A stretch of DNA of 64,000 nt, taken from positions 238,078 through 302,077 of the forward strand of contig ML213507.1 of NCBI GenBank assembly GCA_004369045.1, given 5' to 3'. The notes beneath the pieces are model-generated. The model was not told the DNA's origin. It searched no databases and saw only the letters and a program-made list of their open reading frames with translations. Source of the DNA: Heliocybe sulcata. Lineage: Eukaryota; Basidiomycota; Agaricomycetes; Gloeophyllales; Gloeophyllaceae. The translations under genes and the position numbers were made by a program. Shown here one piece after another: positions 21,922 through 32,027 of this stretch. Numbering within the stretch: the first letter of the stretch is position 1; each line of letters starts with the position of its first letter.

Positions 21922-23388
21922 CTAAGCTATATCATCGAAATGCATCTTCCTCTCCAGCCTCTCTTCCATCGCAGACGGAGGCGGAAGTGGAGGAACCACC
22001 CAAGGCACATACTTGCCATGCCAAGCGAACTCGATATGACGCGCCACGCAGACGTAGAATACGAGGGTCTTCCGTATCTCGTGAGCCTCCATGTCCAAAT
22101 TTCCCCATATCACCAGCTTCTTCAAGGTATCCTTACTTCCCCACATCCCTGGCATCAGCAGCATTTTGATCAGGTCGTCGAAAACACGATTCAACGCATC
22201 CTTCTCAGACCCAGTCGCAACTTGCCCCGGCTCGTATTCCTGGATCACAATTTCCAGACGTTCAAGTCCGGAAACACGATACAGCGCCATTGGAATATAT
22301 GGGTACCTCCGATTGAGCAGCAATACGAAGTTTTTCAGGCCACAATAATCGCCGATCTCGCCATGTAGCAAGTACGACGAAGTCGACCACGGCAGTTGCA
22401 ACGTTCGAAGCGTCTGCACAGGGAAAAGTACTGGCGCATCGGAGCTCGAGTCATACCCGAGATCATCTTCGGCCGCGGTTTTATAGCAGTGCGAGATATC
22501 CAATGTCTCAAGCTTGGGCCAAACAGAGTTGTATAGCCAGCTCATGTGCAGAATGCATCTTCTCAGGCGCAGCACGCGCAGGTTTGGCAAGTCGAATTGT
22601 ACCTGGTCGCGCCCCACAATCATGTAATTCTTGTTCGACATATCCGCTGGGCTTGTCGTTCCAACGAGGAACAGCTCTTCGAGAGACGGCAGCGAGCCCG
22701 GGTGGCCCAGGAAGGTCCTCGTGATGAACTCGCCGTGCAGCGTCAGGGACTTGAGGTGCACAAACGCCTCTGGCCACATATCGCGCGGCGCTGGGACAGC
22801 CGACACGTCCAGCTTCGGCCTCTCTCCGGTCGCCTCGTCTATTTTCTGCCATTCAGGAGGCGGGTCAAACCACGCCGGCGGCTCCATATCGACATGCTGC
22901 ACAGATTTGCACGCCGAGAACACCGCGGTCACGTCGTCGCGGTACCAGTACCCAGAGCGGATCGATTTGAAGGGCCGGAGATTGCAGCGCACCCAGCTCG
23001 TGTGGTGCGGCAGGGAGAGTTGGTGGACGAACGCGCCGTATTCGGAGTGGCGGCGGAGCGTCTTTGTGAGCTTGTGCAGCTGCTCTGGCGAGGAGACGTG
23101 GACGTGGCGGTAGAGCAGCGGCGTGCCAGCTGAGTACCATTGGCTGCAGACTAGCAGGAGGGAGCTGAACCATGCCTGCTCGCGGGCACGCGCCTCCTTC
23201 TCCGCCGCCCGCGCTGCGCGCCCGGGGTAGGGTCTGTAGGAAGTCTTCAAGTCGGGTTCTGGGAGAGATGGTGCGGCGAATGCGAGGACTGTTGCGAATA
23301 CCTCCGGAGGTAGGGCATCTTGTGTGTTGTCGACGCGCTCCTTCAAGAAGCGGTGTAGGAAGCTGTGGAAGATGTCGCTGGGACTCAT
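21922..23388 (-). CDS. F-box/LRR-like protein A
   Basis: An intronless 488-aa protein; ATG at 23388-23386, with a minus-strand TATAAAT about 125 bp upstream. The F-box-like segment is near residues 20-45 (DALPPEVFATVLAFAAPSL) and is followed by the family's WFSSLLLVCSQWYSAGTPLL. The remainder looks like irregular leucine-rich repeats, including HLKSLTLHGEFITRTFLGHP and SLPSLEELFLVG. F-box proteins usually bridge Skp1-cullin ubiquitin ligase to a substrate; the substrate here is unknown. It is a clear paralogue of the genes at 46138-47577 and 53011-54606. Large F-box families of this type are typical of Agaricomycetes. Confidence 0.8.
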   Translation of the reverse strand: MSPSDIFHSFLHRFLKERVDNTQDALPPEVFATVLAFAAPSLPEPDLKTSYRPYPGRAARAAEKEARAREQAWFSSLLLVCSQWYSAGTPLLYRHVHVSSPEQLHKLTKTLRRHSEYGAFVHQLSLPHHTSWVRCNLRPFKSIRSGYWYRDDVTAVFSACKSVQHVDMEPPAWFDPPPEWQKIDEATGERPKLDVSAVPAPRDMWPEAFVHLKSLTLHGEFITRTFLGHPGSLPSLEELFLVGTTSPADMSNKNYMIVGRDQVQFDLPNLRVLRLRRCILHMSWLYNSVWPKLETLDISHCYKTAAEDDLGYDSSSDAPVLFPVQTLRTLQLPWSTSSYLLHGEIGDYCGLKNFVLLLNRRYPYIPMALYRVSGLERLEIVIQEYEPGQVATGSEKDALNRVFDDLIKMLLMPGMWGSKDTLKKLVIWGNLDMEAHEIRKTLVFYVCVARHIEFAWHGKYVPWVVPPLPPPSAMEERLERKMHFDDIA

Positions 23389-23510
23389 TGCAGTTGACCA
23401 ACTCTACAGAAAACCCCAATGGTCAGTGGATATTCTTGATGCTGCGTGCCACTCACTCTGTGAAATTTAGTGGAAAGGGGTATAGTGACCCAATTATTCT
23501 GCAAGGGGGC

Positions 23511-23517
23511 ATTTATA
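23511..23517 (-). promoter_or_regulatory. TATA box of F-box protein A
   Basis: Minus-strand TATAAAT, about 120 bp before the ATG at 23388, a normal distance for a fungal core promoter. The paralogue at 47577 has a similar element in a similar place. Confidence 0.5.
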
Positions 23518-23960
23518 TCTGGACGCCACAGCATTCACTGTGGCTATGTTGCCATGCGTAACCTGCCGAGCCCGTAGATTGCAGTGGCACAACACCGCAG
23601 ATAAGAATCCCCATTTGTACTAGATTGGATGGTCACATTGACGTGGGACTGGGGCCACTGGACAAGAGCATAACCATGTGGGCGGCTGTGGGCGCATAAG
23701 TATGCGTATGTTTCATCACTGACCACCTCGAGAACAAGGCTGTCTTAGACAAGGCGGTGGTTTATGACGATAACAACGGACCTATTGTTCCAGCTAGCAT
23801 TACTTATACAACCACATGTTGAGAATAAGGTGTGAGAGCGGTGACCTGAGAGAGCCTGAGATTCAGAGATGAAGGAGGCACGATTGGCTCGGAGTCTGCC
23901 GGGAGTTGAGCTTCGAATGATCGGAGTTCTAATACCCTCTCGACGTCGCTAATAGTGGCC

Positions 23961-24283
23961 ATGGCCGTTCTCTTGTTCTTGCTACGCTTCTGGTCTGTTC
24001 TTCTAACCCTCGCCGCGTCTGGATGGAAGGCTGAGGACCTGGGCACCGATGTAATGAGCATCGATGCCGACTGTAAGCCGGGCTCGCAGGTGAGTACTCA
24101 GTGCGAGCTCCAGAGGGGCCTCCCGATAATGTGCTTTGTTAGCTGTCCAGCACCAAACGCACTAAGGCCGCGGAAAATTGCGGAGGAATGCGACAATGGC
24201 TAGGACTAAGCACTCGAAACAGCCGTTACGGAGGATTGACTAATCTTCAGCGTCAAGAACATTCTACAATATCCTCCCATTGA
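23961..24283 (+). CDS. Candidate small secreted protein (unproven)
   Basis: A two-exon model: 23961-24089 and 24143-24283, with a 53-bp GTGAGT...TTAG intron in phase 0, giving 89 aa. The first 21 residues (MAVLLFLLRFWSVLLTLAAS) look like a signal peptide or anchor, and the rest is hydrophilic with two Cys. No homologue is recognised. The ATG overlaps a minus-strand open frame of similar quality, so either strand, or neither, may be real. The rest of 23389-24925 shows no convincing gene. Confidence 0.25.
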
Positions 24284-25111
24284 AGATGTCTTGCTCCTAG
24301 AACACTCGGTTCTGGAACCAGCCGTGCAAGCTTAATGGAAAGGCAAAGGAGCCAGCTTTCTCTGGCACTGCCTGTGGCTCCCCCGGACGAAACTCCACTC
24401 CTACTACACTTGCGTCTCTATCAAGCAAAACAAAGTCGTGCGAACGCGGTTATGTGGTGCTGTATCCCATTGGTTCGGTCGATCCATCATTCATCGTTCA
24501 ACAGAGAAATTCGCAGCGTGGTCTGCTGAGCCACCCGTTTTCCCTTGTCAGTATCTACCCCAAAGCGGCGGACGATCTTCCATCTTGAAGCTGGATGCCT
24601 CGATCGTAGGATTGGAGTGTGGTGGGTCCGTGAGGAATGACGGCAGCCCAGACAATGGCCAATGTATAACGCATACACTCGCACCCGATATGTTACAGGC
24701 AAGGTTATTCGCCTTGCGCGATGGATGGTTGACTTGGGTGGACCATAAGGTGTCTGCGTTGCATCCTAGGCCCCAATATTAGACACGGTTACAGGTGAGC
24801 TTTCTATACGCGACTGAGGAGGAGGATGAATAGTGGTGATATAGATTACCGTTATGCCATCACTCTTCACCATCCTCCTTTCACTGCGCTCGGCATTGTA
24901 ACTACTTTTTTAATGCGGTGGCATAATGAGCTTTAGAAAAAAGAAGTACAATCTACCTGTGACCCAGCCCTTCACAGTGAGGATTCGTTTCAGAAATGTG
25001 AAGGGTGATCGAATTAGTGACGAGCGAGGGTTGAATGTCAACAAGCGGCCTATCGCAGACCGTTCGTTGACATCGAAGTCGCGCTGCTCACGTGAGGTTC
25101 AAGTCGTGAAG

Positions 25112-25219
25112 GTGAGCGCGTCGTCCTCTCTTGCTCTTCATCTTGAACCACCACCGTCTCTCGCGACGAAGCCTTTCTTGCGTTATACGGTTCTTACTTG
25201 CATATTCTGCGTGTCACAG
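25112..25219 (+). other. Probable 5'-UTR intron of the one-TM repeat protein gene
   Basis: GTGAGC at 25112 and TCACAG ending at 25219 would splice just 8 nt before the ATG at 25228. An upstream ORF beginning at 24926 reads into the donor but would be out of frame with the main protein after splicing. It is therefore more likely leader sequence or a uORF than coding sequence. Confidence 0.4.
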
Positions 25220-25227
25220 TTGAAGAC

Positions 25228-28200
25228 ATGGCTCCAGCTACTTCTTTCCCTACTTCTGCAACGGTCTCCGTCGTTTCCCCCGTCACCATCGCCATCCTCG
25301 TCGTCGCCCTCTTCCTCCTGCTCGCCCTCGCTGCAGTTGCTGTTTTCGCGCTGCGCTATGGCCAGAACAAGGTGATGCAGCGTACCCAGACTGCCCTGCC
25401 TGCTGCCATCGCTGTTATCAACGTCGCCGTCGAACCTTCCTACGCGAAAGAGGGCGCGTCTGGAACGACCAAGGAGATATTCGTACCTCATGAGGTACGG
25501 AGCGACTACTCTGGGCACGAAGGTACTCCATTTCTCTTCTCGGTGTTGGCTTCTCTCATGTTCACTTTCGCAGTCATCGTCGAGAAGGACATTACAGAGA
25601 TGCTTCACAACGACTCAGCCCAGCGCTCCGCGAGCGCTGCCCCCAACACCGCACCCACGTTGGTGGAGCACGAAGAGGACATCAGTCACGACGGCCCCTT
25701 CGAGACAATCGACCTTTCTGAGGCGCTGTCGCCGTCTCCTCATCCTTCACCTGCGAAGACATACCCGTCATTCTGGTTCATCTCCGCACCAGCACAGTCC
25801 ACTCCGACACCACTATCCGAGGTCAGTAGGGATGTCGTCGATGCCCTACCTGAGCCGGTAGCCAATACTGCAACACCGGACATTGATGAGGGGGATAGTT
25901 ATGACGGCATTCTCGAGCTTTTCGAGACCGTCTCTGAAGGCGAGTGTGCCCTCACAATTGAACGTAAGCTCGCCTAGTCCATGCTAACCTATTTTAAATT
26001 GACGTGTGTCAGGCGCTGTTGTTCTGCATGACACTTCCTCACCGAACACTATGGTAGTCGAGTCTGTCGTCGTCGCCGATGCTGCTGAAGAGCATTCTGA
26101 GGACACTGTTGCTGATATTCATGGCGCTGTCGGGGATGTCCCGGAAGCCTCGGTCGAGGATGACATGACTCCTGCACCCATCCGTAAGTCGATACCGCTG
26201 TCTACCGTGGTTCTTTCTGACCGTCGGCTAGAATTGAATAATGGTGTTCCCGAGAACATGCTCCCCATTGCCAGCCCCATCGCTATGGTCGTTGCGTCCA
26301 CTCCGACGCAATATTTTGATGCCGCCGCCATTGAGGTGTCCCCTAAGAGCCCCTGCATGGCCCTCGTACCATTCAGACGCACCACACAGCCGCTTCAAGT
26401 TGAGATTTCACGTTTCTTTGCACGTTCGACTATCGCGCCTCCTACGACACATGCTACACGACCATACATGCGTCCTATTGCTGGTCTATCTACATATCAC
26501 GTTCCGCCCCGGGCGATCACATCTGCAACTGGTCAACACTTCACTACTGTGATCAACATTATTACTGGTGTCCACAACCACGGCGCTGGCAGCATCTCTA
26601 TCCTTCCTCCTATGACGCATGCTAGACAACACCAAGCGCGTTCCATCGTTGGTCTCCTCGCGTACCACGCTATCCCCCCGGCCGCCACATCTTCAATGCA
26701 TGCTAGTCAACACTCTACTCAGTTCATTGATATCATTCCCACTTCTATGGACGTGCGCCAAGCCGGCAACATCTCTATCCTGCCTCGCACTAGACGTGCT
26801 GGACAACACTTCGAACATTCTATCGCCAGTCTGCTCGCGTACTACGGTATCCCCTCAACCGCCACATCTTCAATGCATGCTAGTGGAGACTATATTCCCT
26901 TTGTCAACATTATTAACAATACCCACGGGCGCAAGGCTGGTAGCATCTCTATCCATCTAGTGCGGCAAGCCATGGGCGAGGATGAGGATGACGTTGTCGA
27001 TCTTGGGGCGCGGTTGGAGGAGATCGTGGATGACGACGAGGATGAGGTGGTGTGCTTCGGGCGGCGCCTTGAGGAGCTGATGGGTGAGGGTGGATGTAAG
27101 GAGGAGAAAGACGAAGAAGAGGACGAGGAAGAGGATTACCTGGTGGAGGGTGATACTACTTTATACGAAGAGTCTGCTTCGGCAGATGGTATGCAGTCCA
27201 GTGATAAGGTATGTGGCCACTCACGTCGGAGACTTGGCGAAGCTGACGTGATGGTTTAGCTGGAAGAGCCGGCTATCGTGGCCGCTGATGATGAGCCCTT
27301 CGAGAATCTATTTGTGAGTGCTTGGTTACGTCTTGCCTGTGCAGTGTACTGACTCGCTATGGTAGGACGGAGCGAATGTCATGGATGACATGTTGGTATC
27401 ATTGCCTAGTATCCCGTCATTGGATGATCTCGAGCACGAGAACATCCTGACGTCCTCGATGTCTGCCTGTGCGACGGGGACAGATGAATCTCAGTGGAAC
27501 GAAGAGGGACGGCCTCTGCTCAAGGGTGGAAACACTAATGCATCTACTCCTACGCGCAACAACCATCACGACAATGTCGGATCTCCTCGCTCAAGCTTGA
27601 CTTCTATGGCCGGGTCTACGCCGTCGACTTCTACCGTTCGGGAGCAGCAGCGAAGGTCTGCGGATGCAACCGCCACACGGAACAAATCATCCCCCAGTCT
27701 TCCCAAGTCCCGTATACCATTGCCTACTCGGCGGACGTACCCGAGGAACGCATCTACGACAGCACCTTCCAGCGGGAGCGGAGATTATCATCGGAAGGGT
27801 ATCGGTTCGCAGCGTCGAGCTAGGTCTGTCGCGCCGGAGGGAAGGGCTTCAGAACTTCCTGTGCCTGATCTGAGTCTTATACCACCTACTCCGCCTACTC
27901 CTTCAGCGCCTCCGTCGCCTCCTACGCCTCCAGAATTGTTGTCACCGCCACCTGAGCCTCCGACGCTGCCACCTGATAGTCCGCCTACACCTCCATCATC
28001 GTTGCCGCCGGCCCCTATGCCTCCATCACCACCGTGTGATTCGCCGCCTACACCTCCCTGGTTGCTGTCACCAGTTCCAACGCCGCCAACGGTTCCGGCG
28101 CCTTTGCTTGTCAGAGGAAGTATTAACCGGGTGGGCATGGCAGACGTGATTAGAACGGAGGCTGCTGCAAGGATCCACACTTATGTGGCTATACGTCTGC

Positions 28201-28811
28201 AGTCTTCGCCTACCCTGTCTTCGGGACTAGGGCGACCCCCAACTGCTGCGCCTTTTCCATCCTCGTCATCTGTTGCTCCTCGTCGGAAGCGATCGCCGCC
28301 GCCGCCTGCAGTGCCTGATTCACCTCCGACGCCTCCATCCGCGTTACCGCCGGTTCCTGCGCCTCCAGTGCCTCCATCCGGTTCATCTATACGGATGCTT
28401 GATAGTCCTCCGACACCTCCTTCGGCGTTGCCTCCGGTCCCTACGCCGCCAATTGTTCCACCCCCTCTCTCTATCAGACCAGGGGCCATTCGGGTGCCCG
28501 GCCTCGGTATAACTACGACCATGAAGGAGTCTTCTCCATCTACATTATCAGGAGTTCCTGCATATTGCCCACCAGCGTCGACGGCGGAACCTATCACTAC
28601 GTCATCGCAATCTGTTACGGCCACATCATCTTTGTCCGGTACAAGCCGCGTTTCGAAGCTCCTCACGAGGATCGGACGAACTGTGATACCGGCAGCAACC
28701 ACAACATACAGTGCTCCTCAGCATACGGCTGACCGAGCAGCATCTTGGCGAGGCGGAGGTCAGGTGCCTGTTGCTTGCCAGAAGGTGCAGCCGATTCGGT
28801 GGCGTCCTTGA
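25228..28811 (+). CDS. Novel single-pass membrane protein with tandem 57-58-aa repeats and a proline-rich tail
   Basis: No known family is recognised. The start is ATG 25228. Frame continuity supports introns at about 25522-25573, 25963-26012, 27210-27259 and 27315-27365. Residues about 20-43 form one strong transmembrane helix (TIAILVVALFLLLALAAVAV), so the protein is probably membrane-anchored with a tail of over 1,000 aa. The tail contains a Pro/Ser linker, three tandem repeats at 26444-26962, an acidic stretch with runs of Glu (about 27090-27150), a Ser/Thr-rich part and PPTPPSALPPVPAPPVPPS-type blocks (27880-28480) that could bind SH3 or WW domains. The C-terminus is basic. The open frame over 3 kb with good splice sites argues for a living, probably lineage-specific gene. 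Confidence 0.7.
26444..26962 (+). repeat. Three tandem in-frame repeats of 57-58 codons
   Basis: Unit 1 is 26444-26614, unit 2 is 26615-26788 and unit 3 is 26789-26962. Each follows a pattern of a (T/A)-H-A-R-type start, then IVGLLAYHAIPPAATSS or a variant, a (F/V)(I/V)(N/D)II core and G(S/N)ISI near the end. Units 2 and 3 are the most alike (ATSSMHAS is shared). Unit 1 is more diverged, suggesting a stepwise expansion. Confidence 0.8.
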
Positions 28812-28841
28812 GTGTCATGCTCTTCTGTGAATTCGGAATCT

Positions 28842-29032
28842 TCACCTCATTTTCCTCGTCTCACTCTTATCTGTCTCGGATTTCATGTCTTTCATATAAG
28901 TGTCTCGGATTCCGTCTCATCATCTCGGAGTGTGTCTTCATCCTCTCTATCTCTTCTTCGGTCTCATAATAGTGTCTCAGATCTCATTCTCTAGACGTGT
29001 CTCGTATCTCTTTTCTCCTCTCTCTCTCTACA
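28842..29032 (+). repeat. Pyrimidine-rich (TCTC) low-complexity tract
   Basis: Directly downstream of the stop at 28811 the plus strand is strongly C/T-rich with recurring gtctcggat/gtctcat phrases, ending in ctctctctctctaca. It is probably 3' UTR or terminator-region low complexity. No gene is visible from here to 29869. Confidence 0.6.
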
Positions 29033-29869
29033 CCTTGTACAATGATTTTACTGGGCATCTCTCTTAATATTCAGCGGATAAAATGCAGTGTATATTACTT
29101 CGACCATGTAATGGCGAACGACGTTCGACTGGGAATTGTTGAGCAAAATATATGTGACGACTTCCAAGTCATTTGACTACATGTCGTCTCCCTAGATCAG
29201 CGCTCAAAATGAGAGTGAAGAGCGATGCCACATCACCTTTGACTTCACGTGGGTTTGTTGGATTGCCCCAGACTGACTCGACTCGTTTCATTCGTGGCCG
29301 ACTCGTTCGTCAGTGGATCATCGATCAGACATCGTACTCGAAAGTCTACCCTCCACCTCGGAGTTTTCTACTCTAGGGCGATACCTCTTCTGCGCGCTCA
29401 GTCATGACTGTGCTTTCGACGGCGCTACATCAACCGTCGGGCATGATTCATGTCTTACGTTACACGGCGCTCGGATCTGGAACTATCAGTCTAGCATCAC
29501 AGCTGGGTCTCTACGATACTTTGCTCTACTGCTGCTTGTCCGGACGATAGCTGTCTGCGGTTTTCCCGTTGCCCTCTTGTGTCGGGTACAGAACCCAGCA
29601 GATCGTCAACCTATGTTGCTCTATTGATGTACGGACCCCCCGCATGCTGGAAGTGCTATCAAGTGTAGTCTCCGCCTTTGTCTTGTGGATGCCATGCTGG
29701 CTCCATTGATATGACACACTGGAGAGCTGCCTCAGGACGCATCGTCCGGTCGACTTACCCCCGTCGCTGTAGCCTGTAGGCCACTAGGCTTCTTTCGCAT
29801 CCTCCTGGTCTCTGACCTTCTATCCTGCGCATTAATATCGCATATGAAAGATCGAACCTGCGATATGCT

Positions 29870-30110
29870 CACCTGCCCGAATGTCTCAACCACCGCTCGC
29901 GCACGAGACTCAGGAAGAACGCCACCGCCGTGATACAGCACCCCGTCACGAACAGCGGCGTCAAAATATCCGCGCCAGTATCCGAGGTATACGGTATCGA
30001 CCCGTCTTCAGAAACATAATGTGGCTGAATTCGAACGCCACAGCGGAGACCTGCGCTCTACGTTTCTCTCGCATACTCGGGCAGGATCATCGAGGAGCTG
30101 GATGTGCGCA
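29870..30110 (-). pseudogene. Relic of a Frag1/DRAM/Sfk1-type membrane protein
   Basis: The minus strand at about 30025-29872 encodes PHYVSEDGSIPYTSDTGAD followed by ILTPLFVTGCCITAVAFFLS and LVRERWLRHSGR. This is the loop-plus-transmembrane portion characteristic of the Frag1/DRAM/Sfk1 family (plasma-membrane or autophagy-linked multi-span proteins). A good GTGAGC donor follows. The next exon-like piece (29826-29760) is charged and no longer looks membrane-spanning, upstream frames contain stops, and no start or remaining transmembrane helices are found. I read this as a fragment of a dead gene, although a very unusual intact gene cannot be excluded. Confidence 0.55.
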
Positions 30111-30212
30111 TGCAGTACAACAATCTGAATACAAATTTCCATGGAGTCTGGGGTATGATTTGCTTCTGCGATCTAAGTCTCCTTCGCTACCTTCCTCCTG
30201 CGTCCCTTTGGC

Positions 30213-31656
30213 CTACCTCCCTTCTACTCCCGTTCCAGATCTTCTGCCTGCCCTCCTCTTGGCGTGCCTATCTGGTCGGTCCCGTACAGATCTGGCCAAC
30301 TCGTCCGCTAGCTTCTCATTATAACCGATGTACTCTAAGCCTATTTTCAGGGCACGGAGCATGCCCCTGCCATACATTCCACCCACGCTCTTTGATAATC
30401 TATCGTCGGCCCCATTCAAAGTTTCGCGATATATCGCATTTTTGACCTGCTCGACAGGCGTCAATTACTCTCGGGGACAGACCGGTAGGGGGATACCGTA
30501 CCTTATCGCCCATGCTAATAAACGCTCTCGGATCTATCATCCTCGGTTCCCCTACACCAGCGTAGGTCCCAAGGTAGTACCACCTTCCCTCTCGCTCGGT
30601 GATCACCTCGTATCTGCCGTCTGCGACCTTCGCCCACCCAGTGCTCTGGTGCCAGCGCCCTCGTCGTTGTCGTTGCGTAGGCAGGAAAAGCTCTGCCGAC
30701 GTCAGCGATGCGGACGAGAAGACCAGATTGGAGGATGTTATGAGTACGCGCGGGGCAGAGCTGCGTGCCGTGTTAGTTGGCTTGATTCCTTGCGTGATGC
30801 CTGGACCTACTGGGAACGCAGCTGCGATGAAGGGCTCTGTCAGCGAGGTTGCTTGCCTGCTCGTAGTGGGAAGCCCACCATACGGAGTCGACGCAAGTAC
30901 TTCCATGGTGACTCTCCGCAACAGAATGCTGGGATCCTGATCCCAGTCACTGCACATTTCTTGTTGAGACGGTATTCGCCCGGCTCTGGAGGGGTAGAGC
31001 ACGACTCTAGGGAGCTGCGCCTGGACAGGCTGATCTCCTTGGCCAGATGCTTCTCCGGCTGTGACTCGTCATTCCCGTCGAGGGTGTCGTCGTCGCTATC
31101 CCAGCACCCTTGATCCACCTGCGTCTGCGGGCTCTTGCATAAGAAGATGGGACTCTGCGGCTCGAGGTAGTTGTTCTACTTTGCCATTGAGGTCGGTGTG
31201 GAATTCCAACATGGAAAATGGGAACGGCGTACTTTGACTGGGCTTAGCGCTCCAAACAACCAATCTATGCCCGAGTGCAGCTCCGTGTTTGTTGGGTGAG
31301 AGAGGGGGCTCTTCAGCGGGCTTCTCGTTTCAATACGGTCGCTCTACTTGGTCGTGGAAGTAAGGAACCGCGGGACAGTCTAGAGTCGGAAATCACGCAC
31401 CTTCACTGGGCTGAGGGCCCCGAACAACCAGTTGACACTCAACTGCACCTGCGCGTTCGTTTTCTGGAGATATGCGCTGCGCGTAAGCTTTCCGTCGACA
31501 GCATGCAATTGAGGATCGACTCCTCACCTTCACCGAGTCCAGCTCGAGCGTGACCTGGGCGGCCTCCTCCTCCTCCACCCTCTCCTCTTCGAGCGGGTTC
31601 GCATCCTGAATGTACGGTAACTTCAGGAGCGGGCGCGAAGGAGGGCTGAAGAGCAT
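30213..31656 (-). CDS. Uncharacterised 362-aa protein with a duplicated exon (possibly DUF6697-like)
   Basis: Six exons fit on the minus strand: 31656-31528, 31448-31401, 31280-31233, 31175-30901, 30856-30502 and 30446-30213. They total 1089 nt with a consistent frame. The N-terminus is acidic (EEERVEEEEAAQVTLELD). Exons 2 and 3 encode near-identical 16-residue segments ending WLFGALSPVK. A Ser/Pro-rich middle follows, then a globular core with GRWYYLGTYAGVGEPRMID and, after the last intron, KNAIYRETLNGADD and LKIGLEYIGYNEKLADEL. The tail is Arg-rich. The 'W-Y-LGTY' core recalls the basidiomycete DUF6697 domain, but I cannot confirm this. Frame closure over six exons makes the gene real; its function is unknown. 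Confidence 0.65.
31233..31448 (-). repeat. Duplicated 48-nt exon
   Basis: The exon at 31401-31448 and that at 31233-31280 are both exactly 48 nt and phase 0, and encode QLSVNWLFGALSPVK and LHSGIDWLFGALSPVK types. Similarity continues weakly into the flanks. Period is 168 bp. Confidence 0.75.
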
Positions 31657-32027
31657 CTTGATTCAAGTTGGACTGTCGTACCAGGAAATGAGTGCGCTGG
31701 ACAACGAACGGGGGCTCGCAACACGCTCATGTACTATTATACAACCCTTACAGCACCTTTGATAGGCGAGGCTGCATGAGCCGGACACGAGGCGTCGTAC
31801 TATAAATTTATGAGAGTATCTTGGGCAGTAAGGGACAGGGTGCCGTAAATCGTAAGGAAGAATGCAAACATGTCGCTTTGCGATGCATCCGGACCTTGCA
31901 TTGTAGTGTACATGGTCGTATTGTCGTACGTTACTGGGTCCCTATCAAGGTCATCTGAATACAACGGCACAATAGCTATAGCGGAACAAGGTTCAGAGCG
32001 GCGAGAATGGGCCTGGGCTGTGGTACG
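31657..32027. other. Intergenic gap
   Basis: Lies between the minus-strand methyltransferase stop and the start of the minus-strand unknown gene, and presumably carries the latter's promoter. No gene or clear element is seen. Confidence 0.5.

Noticed and set aside
22546-23133. Plus-strand ORFs of up to 195 codons
   Set aside because: Antisense to the F-box A coding frame, highly Arg-rich and without family resemblance.
24796-24880. Imperfect inverted repeat around GGAGGATG...CATCCTCC
   Set aside because: Arms match only partly and the spacing is irregular; not distinguishable from chance.
27788-28702. Minus-strand Gly-rich ORFs (GGVGG-type repeats)
   Set aside because: They are the antisense shadow of the proline-rich codons of the plus-strand membrane-protein gene.
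30104-30445. Plus-strand ORF reading through 30104-30445
   Set aside because: Overlaps the terminal exon of the well-supported minus-strand gene and lacks codon-like composition beyond its first 40 residues.
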